Source: CADEFX01 sp046154585 (lineage in GTDB: Bacteria; Pseudomonadota; Alphaproteobacteria; Rhizobiales; Hyphomicrobiaceae). From it: a DNA stretch of 64,000 nt. The position numbers and the translations under genes were made by a program. Below the pieces are notes generated by a model. It made no database searches. It saw only the letters and a list, made by a program, of their open reading frames with translations, and was not told the DNA's origin. Shown here in pieces: positions 53,680-61,991 of this stretch (the first letter of the stretch is position 1; every line of letters begins with the position of its first letter). The DNA is taken from assembly GCA_046154585.1 (NCBI GenBank), contig JBJXDX010000103.1:115092-179091 (forward strand). Direction: 5' to 3'.

Positions 53680-54231
53680 TCAGGCGCCCAACCTGTTCTT
53701 GGTCGCGCGAAGAATATCATCTGATAGCTTGGGATCGTTCACGGCTCGGGCGAGCACGAGTGCCCCGACCAGGGACGCGATGGTCGCGAGCGCCTTGTCC
53801 TCGCGCTGCCGTGGCTTCAGCTCGGGGCCCATTCGGCCGCCTAGCTGCCTGATCATGCCGCGCAATCCGGCCGTGAACCGCTCGCGCACAGCTTGGCTTT
53901 GCCGGGGCATCTCAGAACATAGGGCCGCCAGGGGGCATCCGGTTCCCGGCATGTCGCGATGCCGCGGCGACAGGTATTCGGAAACGTAGTCGCTGACAGC
54001 AAACGCCTCAGGCACTTCCTGCCCCTTGGCGGCTATCGCGTAGGCAACGGCATCTTCGACAAGCCGCTCCTTGGAGCCGAACTGGCTGTAGAGGCTGCCA
54101 TGGGTCATCCCGGCCGCTTCGGTCAATGCGTCGACGCCCGTGCCGGAGATGCCGCGCTCCCGAATGAGGCGCGACGCTTCCTTCAGGATTCGCTCTCGAT
54201 TTTCAGCAGCCTGTTCCTTGGAAACGCGCAT
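53680..54231 (-). CDS. TetR-family repressor
   Basis: 183 aa from the ATG at 54231 (MRVSKEQAAENRERIL, the usual family start). The helix-turn-helix region has TGVDALTEAAGMTHGSLYSQFGSKERLV (about 30-57, cited for position). The C-terminal ligand domain contains GTGCPLAALCSEM, seen in TetR members of the reductase-regulating (TetR_C_33-like) type. It is divergent from an SDR/hydrolase/MDR operon and faces a palindromic operator at 54272-54310, so it represses both. Confidence 0.92.
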   Translation of the reverse strand: MRVSKEQAAENRERILKEASRLIRERGISGTGVDALTEAAGMTHGSLYSQFGSKERLVEDAVAYAIAAKGQEVPEAFAVSDYVSEYLSPRHRDMPGTGCPLAALCSEMPRQSQAVRERFTAGLRGMIRQLGGRMGPELKPRQREDKALATIASLVGALVLARAVNDPKLSDDILRATKNRLGA

Positions 54232-54259
54232 GTCGCAGGTCCCGAATCCTTGTGAGGTC

Positions 54260-54310
54260 TTGACAAATATAATGACGATCGTCATCTAAATCAATCATGA
54301 CGATCGCAAT
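54260..54310. promoter_or_regulatory. promoter and double palindromic operator for the SDR operon
   Basis: TTGACA at 54260-54265, then the perfect 14-bp palindrome ATGACGATCGTCAT at 54272-54285 covering the spacer and likely -10 region, and a second near-copy ATGACGATCGCAAT at 54297-54310. Two adjacent sites fit cooperative binding by the TetR dimer encoded at 54231. Confidence 0.7.
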
Positions 54311-54330
54311 CAAAAGAGGTTTGAAGTCCC

Positions 54331-55173
54331 ATGGCTAAGATTAAGGGCAGGGTCGCGCTCGTTACGGGCGCATCGTCGGGCATCGGTGAGGCCACGGCGC
54401 AGCGGCTGGCGGCAGCCGGCTACAAGGTCTACGGCGCCAGCAGACGGGCCGCCCAGGCGGGCGGGCGATCCTTCGCCATGCTGCCTCTCGACGTGACCAG
54501 TGATGAGTCGGTCGCTGCCATCGTCAAGGAAGTGATCCGCCTGGAAGGCCGGATCGACCTGCTCGTGAACAATGCGGGCTTCGGTGTCGCCCCCGCCGGA
54601 GCGGAAGAGAGTTCGCTCGATCAGGCCCGGTCGATCTTCGATACGAACTTCTTCGGGCTGGTGCGGATGACGCGCGCCGTGGTGCCGCACATGCGAGCGC
54701 AGGGGAGCGGCCGCATCATCAACATCGGCTCCGTGCTCGGGTTCTTGCCGATGCCGTATATGGCGCGCTATGTCGCGACCAAGCACGCGGTCGAGGGCTA
54801 TTCGGAATCACTCGACCATGAGCTCCGCACAAGGGGCATCCGGGTCACGGTCATCGAGCCTGCCTACACGAAGACGCCGTTCGACGCGAACGCGCTGGAA
54901 CCCGACTCGAAGCGCGAAGAATATCGCGAAATTCGTGCGGCCCTCGCCAAGAAGCTGAAGGAAGTGGTCGAGTCTGGAGATGACCCAAGCGTCGTGGCCG
55001 ACGTCGTTCTGAAAGCCGCCACGGCGGCTCGTCCGAACCTCCGATACACCGCTGGCAGCGTCGCGAACCGCCTGCGATTGCTTCGCAGATTTGCGCCCGC
55101 GGGCGTGCTGGACGCCGGGATTCGCAAAGACCTGCAGCTCGACGCCATTACGCCGTCGCCGGCGGGGGCCTGA
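54331..55173 (+). CDS. short-chain dehydrogenase/reductase (SDR)
   Basis: 280 aa. The Rossmann motif TGASSGIGEA is at about 11-20, NNAGFG follows at about 84, the catalytic Ser is in NIGSVLG and the Tyr-x3-Lys in YVATK. The C-terminus extends beyond the core with RRFAPAGVLDAGIRKDL. It uses NAD(P)H to reduce or oxidise a carbonyl/alcohol. First gene of a TetR-controlled operon with a hydrolase and a quinone oxidoreductase-like enzyme. Confidence 0.93.
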   Translation: MAKIKGRVALVTGASSGIGEATAQRLAAAGYKVYGASRRAAQAGGRSFAMLPLDVTSDESVAAIVKEVIRLEGRIDLLVNNAGFGVAPAGAEESSLDQARSIFDTNFFGLVRMTRAVVPHMRAQGSGRIINIGSVLGFLPMPYMARYVATKHAVEGYSESLDHELRTRGIRVTVIEPAYTKTPFDANALEPDSKREEYREIRAALAKKLKEVVESGDDPSVVADVVLKAATAARPNLRYTAGSVANRLRLLRRFAPAGVLDAGIRKDLQLDAITPSPAGA

Positions 55174-55245
55174 GCCATGACAGCGAACAGCAATTTTTTC
55201 GGCGCGAGCCAGTTCGCAGTCGTTTCATCGCGGGAGGACCGCATC

Positions 55246-56112
55246 ATGAATACTTCTCCGAACCATAGCGTCACCTGGAAAAATGTGCCGATGCGGACGA
55301 TCACGGCAAGCGGCATCGAGTTCGCATATCGCGAGCTCGGCAGGGACAATCCCGGCACGCCGGTCGTGTTCCTCGTCCATCTCGCGGCCGTGATGGACAA
55401 CTGGGACCCCCGCGTCGTTGATGGCTTCGCCGCGAAACATCGCGTCGTCGTGTTCGACAATCGCGGCGTCGGCGCCACCAGTGGCACACCGGCGAGTTCG
55501 ATGGAACAGATGGCCAAAGATGCGATCACCTTCATCAAGGCCATGGGCTTCGAGCAGGTCGATCTCTTCGGTTTTTCGATGGGCGGGATGATCGCCCAGG
55601 AAATCGTGCAGATGGAGCCGCAGCTCGTACGCAAGATGATCATCACGGGGACGGGGCCCGCCGGCGGCGTAGGCATCAGCAAGGTTGCCCGCGTAACGTA
55701 TCTCGACATGGTCCGGGGCTGGCTCACCTCCCAGGACCCCAAACAGTTCCTGTTCTTCACCAGGACACCGAGCGGCATCCGCGCCGGCAAAGAATTCCTA
55801 GCGCGATTGAAGGAGCGCTCGGAGAACCGGGACAAGGAAATCACCATCGGCGCGCTGCGGGCGCAGTTGAAGGCGTTGCGCAGTTGGGGTTCGAAACAAC
55901 CCGCAGACCTTTCGAAGGTGCATCATCCCGTGCTTGTCGCTAACGGCGACAGCGACCGCATGGTGCCAAGCATCAACACGCACGATCTGGCGCGGCGTCT
56001 GCCGAATAGCGAACTCATCATCTATCCGGATTCCGGGCACGGGGCTGTGTTCCAGTTCCACGCGGACTTCGTGCCGAAGGCGCTGGCATTCCTTGCGCGC
56101 CCGCTCAAGTGA
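55246..56112 (+). CDS. alpha/beta hydrolase
   Basis: 288 aa from the ATG at 55246 (GGGAGG 8 bases upstream); the ATG at 55177 is an alternative. The nucleophile elbow GFSMGG is at about residue 109-114 and the His is in DSGHGAVFQFH near the end; DSDRMVP supplies the acid. The oxyanion region has VVFLVHLAAVMDNWDP, with LAAV in place of the usual HGxxG, a variant seen in TetR-linked hydrolases of this type. Cotranscribed with the SDR gene (about 72 bp). Confidence 0.9.
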   Translation: MNTSPNHSVTWKNVPMRTITASGIEFAYRELGRDNPGTPVVFLVHLAAVMDNWDPRVVDGFAAKHRVVVFDNRGVGATSGTPASSMEQMAKDAITFIKAMGFEQVDLFGFSMGGMIAQEIVQMEPQLVRKMIITGTGPAGGVGISKVARVTYLDMVRGWLTSQDPKQFLFFTRTPSGIRAGKEFLARLKERSENRDKEITIGALRAQLKALRSWGSKQPADLSKVHHPVLVANGDSDRMVPSINTHDLARRLPNSELIIYPDSGHGAVFQFHADFVPKALAFLARPLK

Positions 56113-56167
56113 ACCAGTCGCCCCAATCAACTTAGCAACAAGAACACTGTAACCCCGGATAACAACT

Positions 56168-57169
56168 ATGAAAGCCCTCACCTTTAATCGCTATGGCAAA
56201 CGCGACAACATCAAGTTCGCTGACGTCCCCAGGCCCACGCCCAAGCCGGATGAAATTCTCGTCCAGGTCCACGCAGTCGGTCTCAATCCGATCGACACAA
56301 TGGTCCCGAAAGGCACGTTCAAGCCCATGCTCAAGTTCCAGCTTCCGGCCACTCTCGGCAGCGATCTGGCGGGTGTTGTGGTGGAGGTCGGCAGTCGCGT
56401 GACCCGCTTCAAGCCGGGCGATGCCGTCTTCGCGAGCATCTTCGACACGGGCAAGGGTTCTCTCGCTGAATTTACGGTCTTGCCAGAGCACGCCGCCGCG
56501 CTCAAACCCGCCAATCTGGACTTCGTGCAAGCGGCCTCCATCCCGATGGTCGGACTGACATCGTGGCAGGCGCTCAAGGAGCGCGCCAAGCTCGAGCCCG
56601 GCCAGAAAGTGTTCATACCCGCTGGCTCGGGCGGCATCGGCACGTTTGCAATCCAGCTCGCCAAGCGCCTTGGAGTGAAGGTGGGGACGACCACCAGCAC
56701 GGCAAATGTCGATCTGGTGCGGAGCCTCGGCGCTGACGAGGTGGTCGACTACAAGAAGCAGAAGTTCGAGGAGGTACTACGCGATTACGATGCCGTCCTC
56801 GGCACCGTCAGGGGCGATGCGCTCGAAAAATCGCTTCGGATTCTCAAACCGAAAAGCACCGTCGTCTCGCTCATCGGCCCACCGGACGCCGCGTTCGCAC
56901 GCGCGCGAGGCATGAACTTCCTCATGGTGGCCATGTTCGGCTTGCTGAGCCGCAAAATCATTCGCCGCGCCAGGAAACGCGGCGCCGCGTACTCGTTCCT
57001 GTTCGTGCATCCGAACGGCAATCAACTCGCAGAGATCGGTGAGCTTCTCAAGTCGGAGCGCATCCGGCCGGTGCTCGACAAGGTATTTCCGTTCGAGCAA
57101 GCCAAGGAGGCGCTTGCGTACCTCGAGCAGGGACGAGCCAAGGGCAAGGTCGTCGTCAAGGTGAGGTAA
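56168..57169 (+). CDS. NADP-dependent MDR-family oxidoreductase (quinone reductase-like)
   Basis: 333 aa. GroES-like N-terminal domain (about 25-120, VHAVGLNPIDTMVPKG, LGSDLAGVVVEVG, GDAVFAS) and a Rossmann domain with the nucleotide loop AGSGGIGTFAIQLAK (about 153-167). No zinc-binding Cys/His set of alcohol dehydrogenase is present, so it is a zinc-less reductase. It reduces an alpha,beta-unsaturated carbonyl or quinone with NADPH. Last gene of the TetR-controlled operon. Confidence 0.93.
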   Translation: MKALTFNRYGKRDNIKFADVPRPTPKPDEILVQVHAVGLNPIDTMVPKGTFKPMLKFQLPATLGSDLAGVVVEVGSRVTRFKPGDAVFASIFDTGKGSLAEFTVLPEHAAALKPANLDFVQAASIPMVGLTSWQALKERAKLEPGQKVFIPAGSGGIGTFAIQLAKRLGVKVGTTTSTANVDLVRSLGADEVVDYKKQKFEEVLRDYDAVLGTVRGDALEKSLRILKPKSTVVSLIGPPDAAFARARGMNFLMVAMFGLLSRKIIRRARKRGAAYSFLFVHPNGNQLAEIGELLKSERIRPVLDKVFPFEQAKEALAYLEQGRAKGKVVVKVR

Positions 57170-57791
57170 GGACGTCTACAGCGCGAGCAAAACTCTGCTG
57201 GGGGACAACAGCACGCATGCGCCTGGGCTGGCCGGTACGGAAAGTCTGCCCCTGAAAGCTGACGAACGTGTGCGGCGTTGCGAACGGCGACTCCGTGCCA
57301 TTAGCCGCCGTTCGCACTATTGCCGAGGAGTAGGCGCTCGCCGACAGAGGACCAATATGACACCCTTGCGGCAACCGCATTCTCTGAGTCAAAGTTCGGG
57401 ACGTGGCTCAGCCGGTCAAATTGTGTTCGCGTGCGAGCTGGAAAGCTCGATCGATAGTGGATAGGGCACCGTATTGCCTTTTGTCAGGAAACGCTCTCCG
57501 GGAACGTAGAAGATATTCACTTCTTGCAGATGCAATGCGCGGCGATCCTTGTCTTGCTCATATTTCACTACTTCATAGAGCGCTTTCTCATCGAGCTTGA
57601 GCTTCGGCCCGCCTTGTTCTGACGCTCGCTTGAACGCTCGCTCTTCGATCGAACCCTTGAAGCCTGGCTAACCCGCACGATCTGTCCCGGGGGCGGGGAC
57701 CCAATCGTCAAATCTCTCGTCGCCTTCTGTCACGGCAGACCCATGGCAGCGTCGCAAAAACGCGCTACGCGTTGCCAGCACTCAAGGAATA
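57170..57791. other. 622-base region holding a possible gene remnant
   Basis: Apart from the open frame at 57416-57668 (listed separately) I see no supported gene, RNA or repeat. Several plus- and minus-strand ORFs of 60-80 codons look accidental. Confidence 0.4.
57416..57668 (-). pseudogene. possible 3' remnant of an unrecognised gene
   Basis: An 83-codon open frame without an initial start codon, bounded upstream by an in-frame TAG. The translation is protein-like, not low-complexity (e.g. GSIEERAFKRASEQGGPKL, EQDKDRRALHLQEVNIFYV, then VPYPLSIELSSSHANTI and a stop). A 5' truncation or an in-frame nonsense change upstream would explain it. I do not recognise the family; it could also be chance. 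Confidence 0.3.
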
Positions 57792-58340
57792 CTAGCATGT
57801 GCCGCTATCGTCTCGGGCTTGGTCCCCAGTGTTCGTGCCATCCAACAGCGCCAGCAGGCCCCTGAGAATTGCGATCGGTGCCGGCGGACAGCCTTGAACC
57901 TCGAGATCCACGGGGATCACCGCAGAGACGGAGCCCACGCAGGCGTAGCTTCCGGCAAACACACCGCAGTTGATCGCACAATCGCCCACTGCGACCACCC
58001 ATTTGGGATTCGGCGTCGCATTGTAGGTGCGCTCCAGTGCCTCGCGCATGTTCTTTGTCACCGGCCCCGTCACCAGCAGTACATCGGCATGGCGCGGCGA
58101 GGCAACGAAGCGCAAGCCGAAGCGCTCAAGATCATAGAAGGCGTTGCCGAGCGCATGGATCTCGAGCTCGCAGCCGTTGCAGGAACCGGCATCCACTTCG
58201 CGAATCGAAAGCGAGCGTCCGAGACGGCGCCGCGCGTGGCGCTGGAGGCTTGTCCCCACCTCTGCCAGCGCGCGCTCGTCAACCGACACAGGCTCGGTCA
58301 ACGGCGACTGCAGGAGGCTTTTGAACAACAGCTTGCGCAT
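57792..58340 (-). CDS. hyfI: hydrogenase-4-like small subunit (HyfI / NuoB-like)
   Basis: 182 aa. Binds one [4Fe-4S] cluster through Cys54, Cys57 (GSCNGCELE), Cys121 (GDCAINCG region) and Cys151 (QGCPPAP), the N2-type ligand set of complex I and group 4 hydrogenases. It contacts the large subunit encoded 6 bp upstream. Last gene of the cluster. Confidence 0.92.
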   Translation of the reverse strand: MRKLLFKSLLQSPLTEPVSVDERALAEVGTSLQRHARRRLGRSLSIREVDAGSCNGCELEIHALGNAFYDLERFGLRFVASPRHADVLLVTGPVTKNMREALERTYNATPNPKWVVAVGDCAINCGVFAGSYACVGSVSAVIPVDLEVQGCPPAPIAILRGLLALLDGTNTGDQARDDSGTC

Positions 58341-58346
58341 AGGACC

Positions 58347-59861
58347 TCAGAGGTCGTGACCGGAATACGAGCAGTTGAAGGATTTGTTGCACAACGGAAA
58401 ATCAGCAACGATGTTGCCTTCGATGGCGGCTTCCAGCAGCGGCCATTGGAACCAGGAGGGATCGTGCAGATGACAGCGCGCGACTTTCCCGTCACTGCAG
58501 ATGCGCACCCAGGCGAGCACGTCGCCGCGGAAGCCCTCGGCAAACGCGAACCCTTCCGCCGTTGGCTTGCGCAAACCAGAACCGACGCGGTCCGTCCAGA
58601 GTGGGCCATCAGGCAGGCGATCGAGAATTTGCTCGATCAACCGCAGCGATTGCTTCACCTCATCGATGCGCACCCAAACGCGTGCATCGACGTCGCCTTC
58701 GCGGCGCGTTGGGATCTCGAACGACAGGCTATTATAAGGCGCATATCCCGGCGTCTTGCGCATATCGCGCGTGCCCCCCGAGGCGCGACCGATGAAGCCG
58801 CCGGCTCCGTATTGGGTAGCGAGCTGCGCGCTCAAAATGCCCGTGCCCACAGTGCGGTCCTGGAGAGAGGTCGTGTTGTCATAGAGCTTGATCAACTCCG
58901 GAAACTGCCGGTCGATTGTGTTCAGCAATGTCCGGATCGATGTGATGCCGTCCTTGTCCAGGTCTGCTGTGACGCCTCCCGGCACAACGCGGTCCATCAT
59001 CAGACGATGGCCGAAGCAGGCGTTGCTGGCCCGAAGCACCTGCTCGCGCAAGATGCCGCAGTGGGCATGCAGCAGCGAGAATGATGCGTCGTTGCAGATG
59101 GCGCCGATGTCGCCCAGATGATTGGCAAGACGCTCCAGTTCCGCCATCAGCGCGGCGAGCCACACGGCACGCGCGGGCACCTCGATCCCAAGCGCCGCCT
59201 CGATAGCCCGCGCGAAAGCAATCGAATAGGCGACCGTGCTGTCACCCGAGACGCGCGCCGCGAGCTTGGCCGCACGCTCCAGCGGCGCACCGACCATGAG
59301 AGCGTCAATGCCCTTGTGCACATAGCCGAGCCGCTGCTCGAGGCGAACGACGGTCTCACCGTTGGCATTGAAGCGAAAATGCCCGGGTTCGATGATGCCG
59401 GCGTGCACCGGGCCCACGGGGATCTGGTGCAGCGGAGGTCCTTCTGCAGCGTGGAACGCATAGACATCGCCTGTGGCCGGATCAAGCGCACGCTCGCCGA
59501 GCGGCTGGCGCACACCCCAGCGCCCGTGGTCGAGCCAGCCGCGTTGATCCGGGCAGCCTTCTGGGACGAGACCGTAAAGGTCGTGGATGCTGCGTTCCAG
59601 GCGCAGCGCCGGCGGGTGGACGCGAGCGACGGACGGAAAGCGCTTGTCGGGACAGGCGAGGGTCAGCACGCCGATGCTCTGGCTCTCCAGCGCCATGTGC
59701 ACGGCGTCGGGCTCCCCCCACAGGGAGAGCAGCCTTCCTTCCCCGGCCGCAAGATGCCGGACTACGCGTTGCCATGCGTCTGCATCGATCACGCTGCGCG
59801 GGTACGGCCGCTGCACGCCGCTCGATGGTCGTTGCCGCATCATCTCGTCGAGCCACGCCAT
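58347..59861 (-). CDS. hyfG: hydrogenase-4-like large subunit (HyfG / NuoCD-like) without Ni-binding Cys
   Basis: 504 aa. A NuoC-like N-terminal domain (about 20-120, LRLERSIHDLYGLVPEGCPDQRGWLDHGRWG) is fused to a NuoD/hydrogenase large-subunit domain. GYVHKGID (about 179-186) leads to RVSGDSTVAYSIAF, where group 4 hydrogenases have RVCGICxxxH: both Cys are Ser (205 and 208). The C-terminal motif is FPLCNKSFNCSYSGHDL, not the CxxC of hydrogenases. It therefore cannot hold a NiFe centre and belongs to the energy-converting-hydrogenase-related (Ehr) group, which resembles complex I but has no known substrate. Confidence 0.93.
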   Translation of the reverse strand: MAWLDEMMRQRPSSGVQRPYPRSVIDADAWQRVVRHLAAGEGRLLSLWGEPDAVHMALESQSIGVLTLACPDKRFPSVARVHPPALRLERSIHDLYGLVPEGCPDQRGWLDHGRWGVRQPLGERALDPATGDVYAFHAAEGPPLHQIPVGPVHAGIIEPGHFRFNANGETVVRLEQRLGYVHKGIDALMVGAPLERAAKLAARVSGDSTVAYSIAFARAIEAALGIEVPARAVWLAALMAELERLANHLGDIGAICNDASFSLLHAHCGILREQVLRASNACFGHRLMMDRVVPGGVTADLDKDGITSIRTLLNTIDRQFPELIKLYDNTTSLQDRTVGTGILSAQLATQYGAGGFIGRASGGTRDMRKTPGYAPYNSLSFEIPTRREGDVDARVWVRIDEVKQSLRLIEQILDRLPDGPLWTDRVGSGLRKPTAEGFAFAEGFRGDVLAWVRICSDGKVARCHLHDPSWFQWPLLEAAIEGNIVADFPLCNKSFNCSYSGHDL

Positions 59862-59871
59862 CGTGCAAACC

Positions 59872-61332
59872 TCACCCGAGCAGCCGCGCTACGGCCTGGA
59901 ACCAGGCTACCAGCGGCTCTGGCAAGAAAATCCCCGCCGCCAGTACAAGTGCCAGATGCGAAAACAGCGGCAGATAGGAGGCTTCCACCGCGGCAGTGCT
60001 GCCTGTCGCCGCGCCAAAGGCGATCTCGTGCAGGCGCAGCATCAGCGCACCGGATGCGACCAGCAGGCCGAGCACCAGCACGACCGCCAACAGGGGCTCA
60101 CGCGCGAATGTCGAGCTGACGATCAGGAACTCGCTCATGAAGATGCCGAGCGGCGGGAAGCCGGCGATCGCCACCACACCGGCAACCAAGCCCCAGCCGA
60201 GCACGGGGTGACTCTCGGTCAACCCGCGAATCTCGGACATGCGCTGCGTGCCCTTGACCTGGGCGACATGACCAACGGCAAAAAAAATCGCCGACTTCGT
60301 CAAGCTGTGCATGGTCATGTGCAGCAGGCCGGCAAAGTTGGCGAGCGGTCCGCCCATCCCGAATGCGAAGGTGATGATGCCCATGTGCTCGATGGAGGAG
60401 TAGGCGAACATGCGTTTGATGTCGCGCCGCCGGTAGAGCATAAATCCGGCGAATACCAACGACACCAGGCCCAACGTCACCATCAGCGGGCCGGGGGCAA
60501 GCGCGTGCGGGTTCGCTGCAATCAGCATCTTGAACCGCAGCAGAGCGTACAAGGCGACGTTGAGCAGCAGTCCCGACAACACGGCGGAAATAGGCGTTGG
60601 GCCTTCGGCGTGGGCGTCGGGCAGCCAGGCGTGCAGCGGCGCCAGCCCGACCTTGGTGCCGTAGCCGAGCATCAGAAACACGAAGGCGACATTCAGAAGT
60701 TCGGGGCTGAAGCTACCCGCCTTCTCGATCAGCGCAGTCCATACCATGGCGTCGTGGCCTTCGCCGATCACAGGGCGCGCGGCCATGTAGACGAGGATGG
60801 TGCCGAATAGCGCGAGCGCGATACCGACGCTGCCGAGGATGAAGTACTTCCATGCTGCCTCCAGCGCCTCGTGCGTGCGGTAGATGCCGACCATCAGCAC
60901 AGTGGTGAGCGTGGCAAGCTCGACGGCGACCCACATCAAGCCGATGTTGTTGGCGGTGAGCCCGAGGTTCATGGCGAACATCAGGGTCTGGTACATGGCA
61001 TGATAGAAGCGCAGATGGCGCGGCGTCAGGCGGCCGGTCGCGATCTCGTGCCCGATGTAGCTGGCGCTGAAGACGCTGGTTGTGAACGCCACAAACGTGG
61101 AGAGCACGATGAAGACGACGTTGAGATCGTCAACGAATAGATAGATGCCGGCCCGCGGTCGCTCGACTAGCAGAAACAGCGCCGCAACCAAGGTCGACAG
61201 TGCCGCCAGAACATTGCAGCGCGCCGCCAGCCAGTAGCCGGGCAGCAGCGCCAGCAGCACCGCCGCCCCTGCCGGGATGAGGAGGGTGGCGGTCAGCGGC
61301 TCAAAGGAAAATTCGGCGAGCAGGATGTTCAC
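59872..61332 (-). CDS. hyfF: hydrogenase-4-like antiporter subunit (HyfF / NuoN-like)
   Basis: 486 aa from a GTG at 61332 (GGGGAG 8 bases upstream), overlapping the hyfE stop by 4 bases. About 14 membrane helices. Proton-translocation features include the helix WVAVELATLTTVLMVG (Glu), GTKVGLAPLHAWLPDAHAEGPTPISAVLSG (Lys and His) and HSLTKSAIFF. The longer reading to 62091 overlaps two other genes and is rejected. Confidence 0.93.
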   Translation of the reverse strand: MNILLAEFSFEPLTATLLIPAGAAVLLALLPGYWLAARCNVLAALSTLVAALFLLVERPRAGIYLFVDDLNVVFIVLSTFVAFTTSVFSASYIGHEIATGRLTPRHLRFYHAMYQTLMFAMNLGLTANNIGLMWVAVELATLTTVLMVGIYRTHEALEAAWKYFILGSVGIALALFGTILVYMAARPVIGEGHDAMVWTALIEKAGSFSPELLNVAFVFLMLGYGTKVGLAPLHAWLPDAHAEGPTPISAVLSGLLLNVALYALLRFKMLIAANPHALAPGPLMVTLGLVSLVFAGFMLYRRRDIKRMFAYSSIEHMGIITFAFGMGGPLANFAGLLHMTMHSLTKSAIFFAVGHVAQVKGTQRMSEIRGLTESHPVLGWGLVAGVVAIAGFPPLGIFMSEFLIVSSTFAREPLLAVVLVLGLLVASGALMLRLHEIAFGAATGSTAAVEASYLPLFSHLALVLAAGIFLPEPLVAWFQAVARLLG

Positions 61333-61991
61333 TGCCGCTCTCCCCGGAAATCGTCGAGGGCCTGGGAGTCGACAGAGTCGAAGCGCTCGCGGATGCGGAA
61401 CAGGAACACGCCGATGACGATGAATGCGACCAAGACCGAGAACGCCACGCTGATCTCGACCACCAGAGGCATGCCCTTGGCGCCGGTTGCGGCCAGGATC
61501 AGGCCGTTCTCCAGCGACATGAAGCCGACCACCTGGCTGACAGCGTTGCGCCGAGTCACCATCATCATCAGGCCGAGCAGCACCACCGATAGCGCAAACG
61601 CCAGGTCCTCGCGGGACAATGGATCGGCTGCCGCTGTCGCCTTCAGCATGACCACCATGGACAGCGCAACGAGGCCCATGCCGGCGAGCATGGTGGGTCC
61701 GATACCGACCACCGTCTCGATGGTGCGGTGGATGCCGAGACGAGCCACCACGCGGTGCAGCGCCACGGGAATGATGATCGCCTTGAGCACCAGTGCGATC
61801 GCTGCCGTTACGTAGAGGTGCGGAGCGGCCTGGATATGGGCCTGCCAGGCGACAGACGCCGAGAGCACCACCGCATGCAGCGCAAACACGTTGAGCAGCC
61901 CATACATGCGATCCTGGTAGAGCAGCATGAAGCTCGTCAGCACCAGGCCGCCCGCCAGCATGTGCGCAACGTCGAGGAGATGCCGCTCCAT
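61329..61991 (-). CDS. hyfE: hydrogenase-4-like membrane subunit (HyfE)
   Basis: 220 aa from the ATG at 61991, overlapping the hyfC stop by 4 bases. Seven membrane segments. The NuoK-like part has SQVVGFMSLENGLILAATGAKGMPLVVEI (about 157-185, cited for position) with the Glu used in proton transfer. HyfE proteins combine a hydrophobic N-terminal region with a NuoK-like C-terminus. Confidence 0.9.
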   Translation of the reverse strand: MERHLLDVAHMLAGGLVLTSFMLLYQDRMYGLLNVFALHAVVLSASVAWQAHIQAAPHLYVTAAIALVLKAIIIPVALHRVVARLGIHRTIETVVGIGPTMLAGMGLVALSMVVMLKATAAADPLSREDLAFALSVVLLGLMMMVTRRNAVSQVVGFMSLENGLILAATGAKGMPLVVEISVAFSVLVAFIVIGVFLFRIRERFDSVDSQALDDFRGERQ

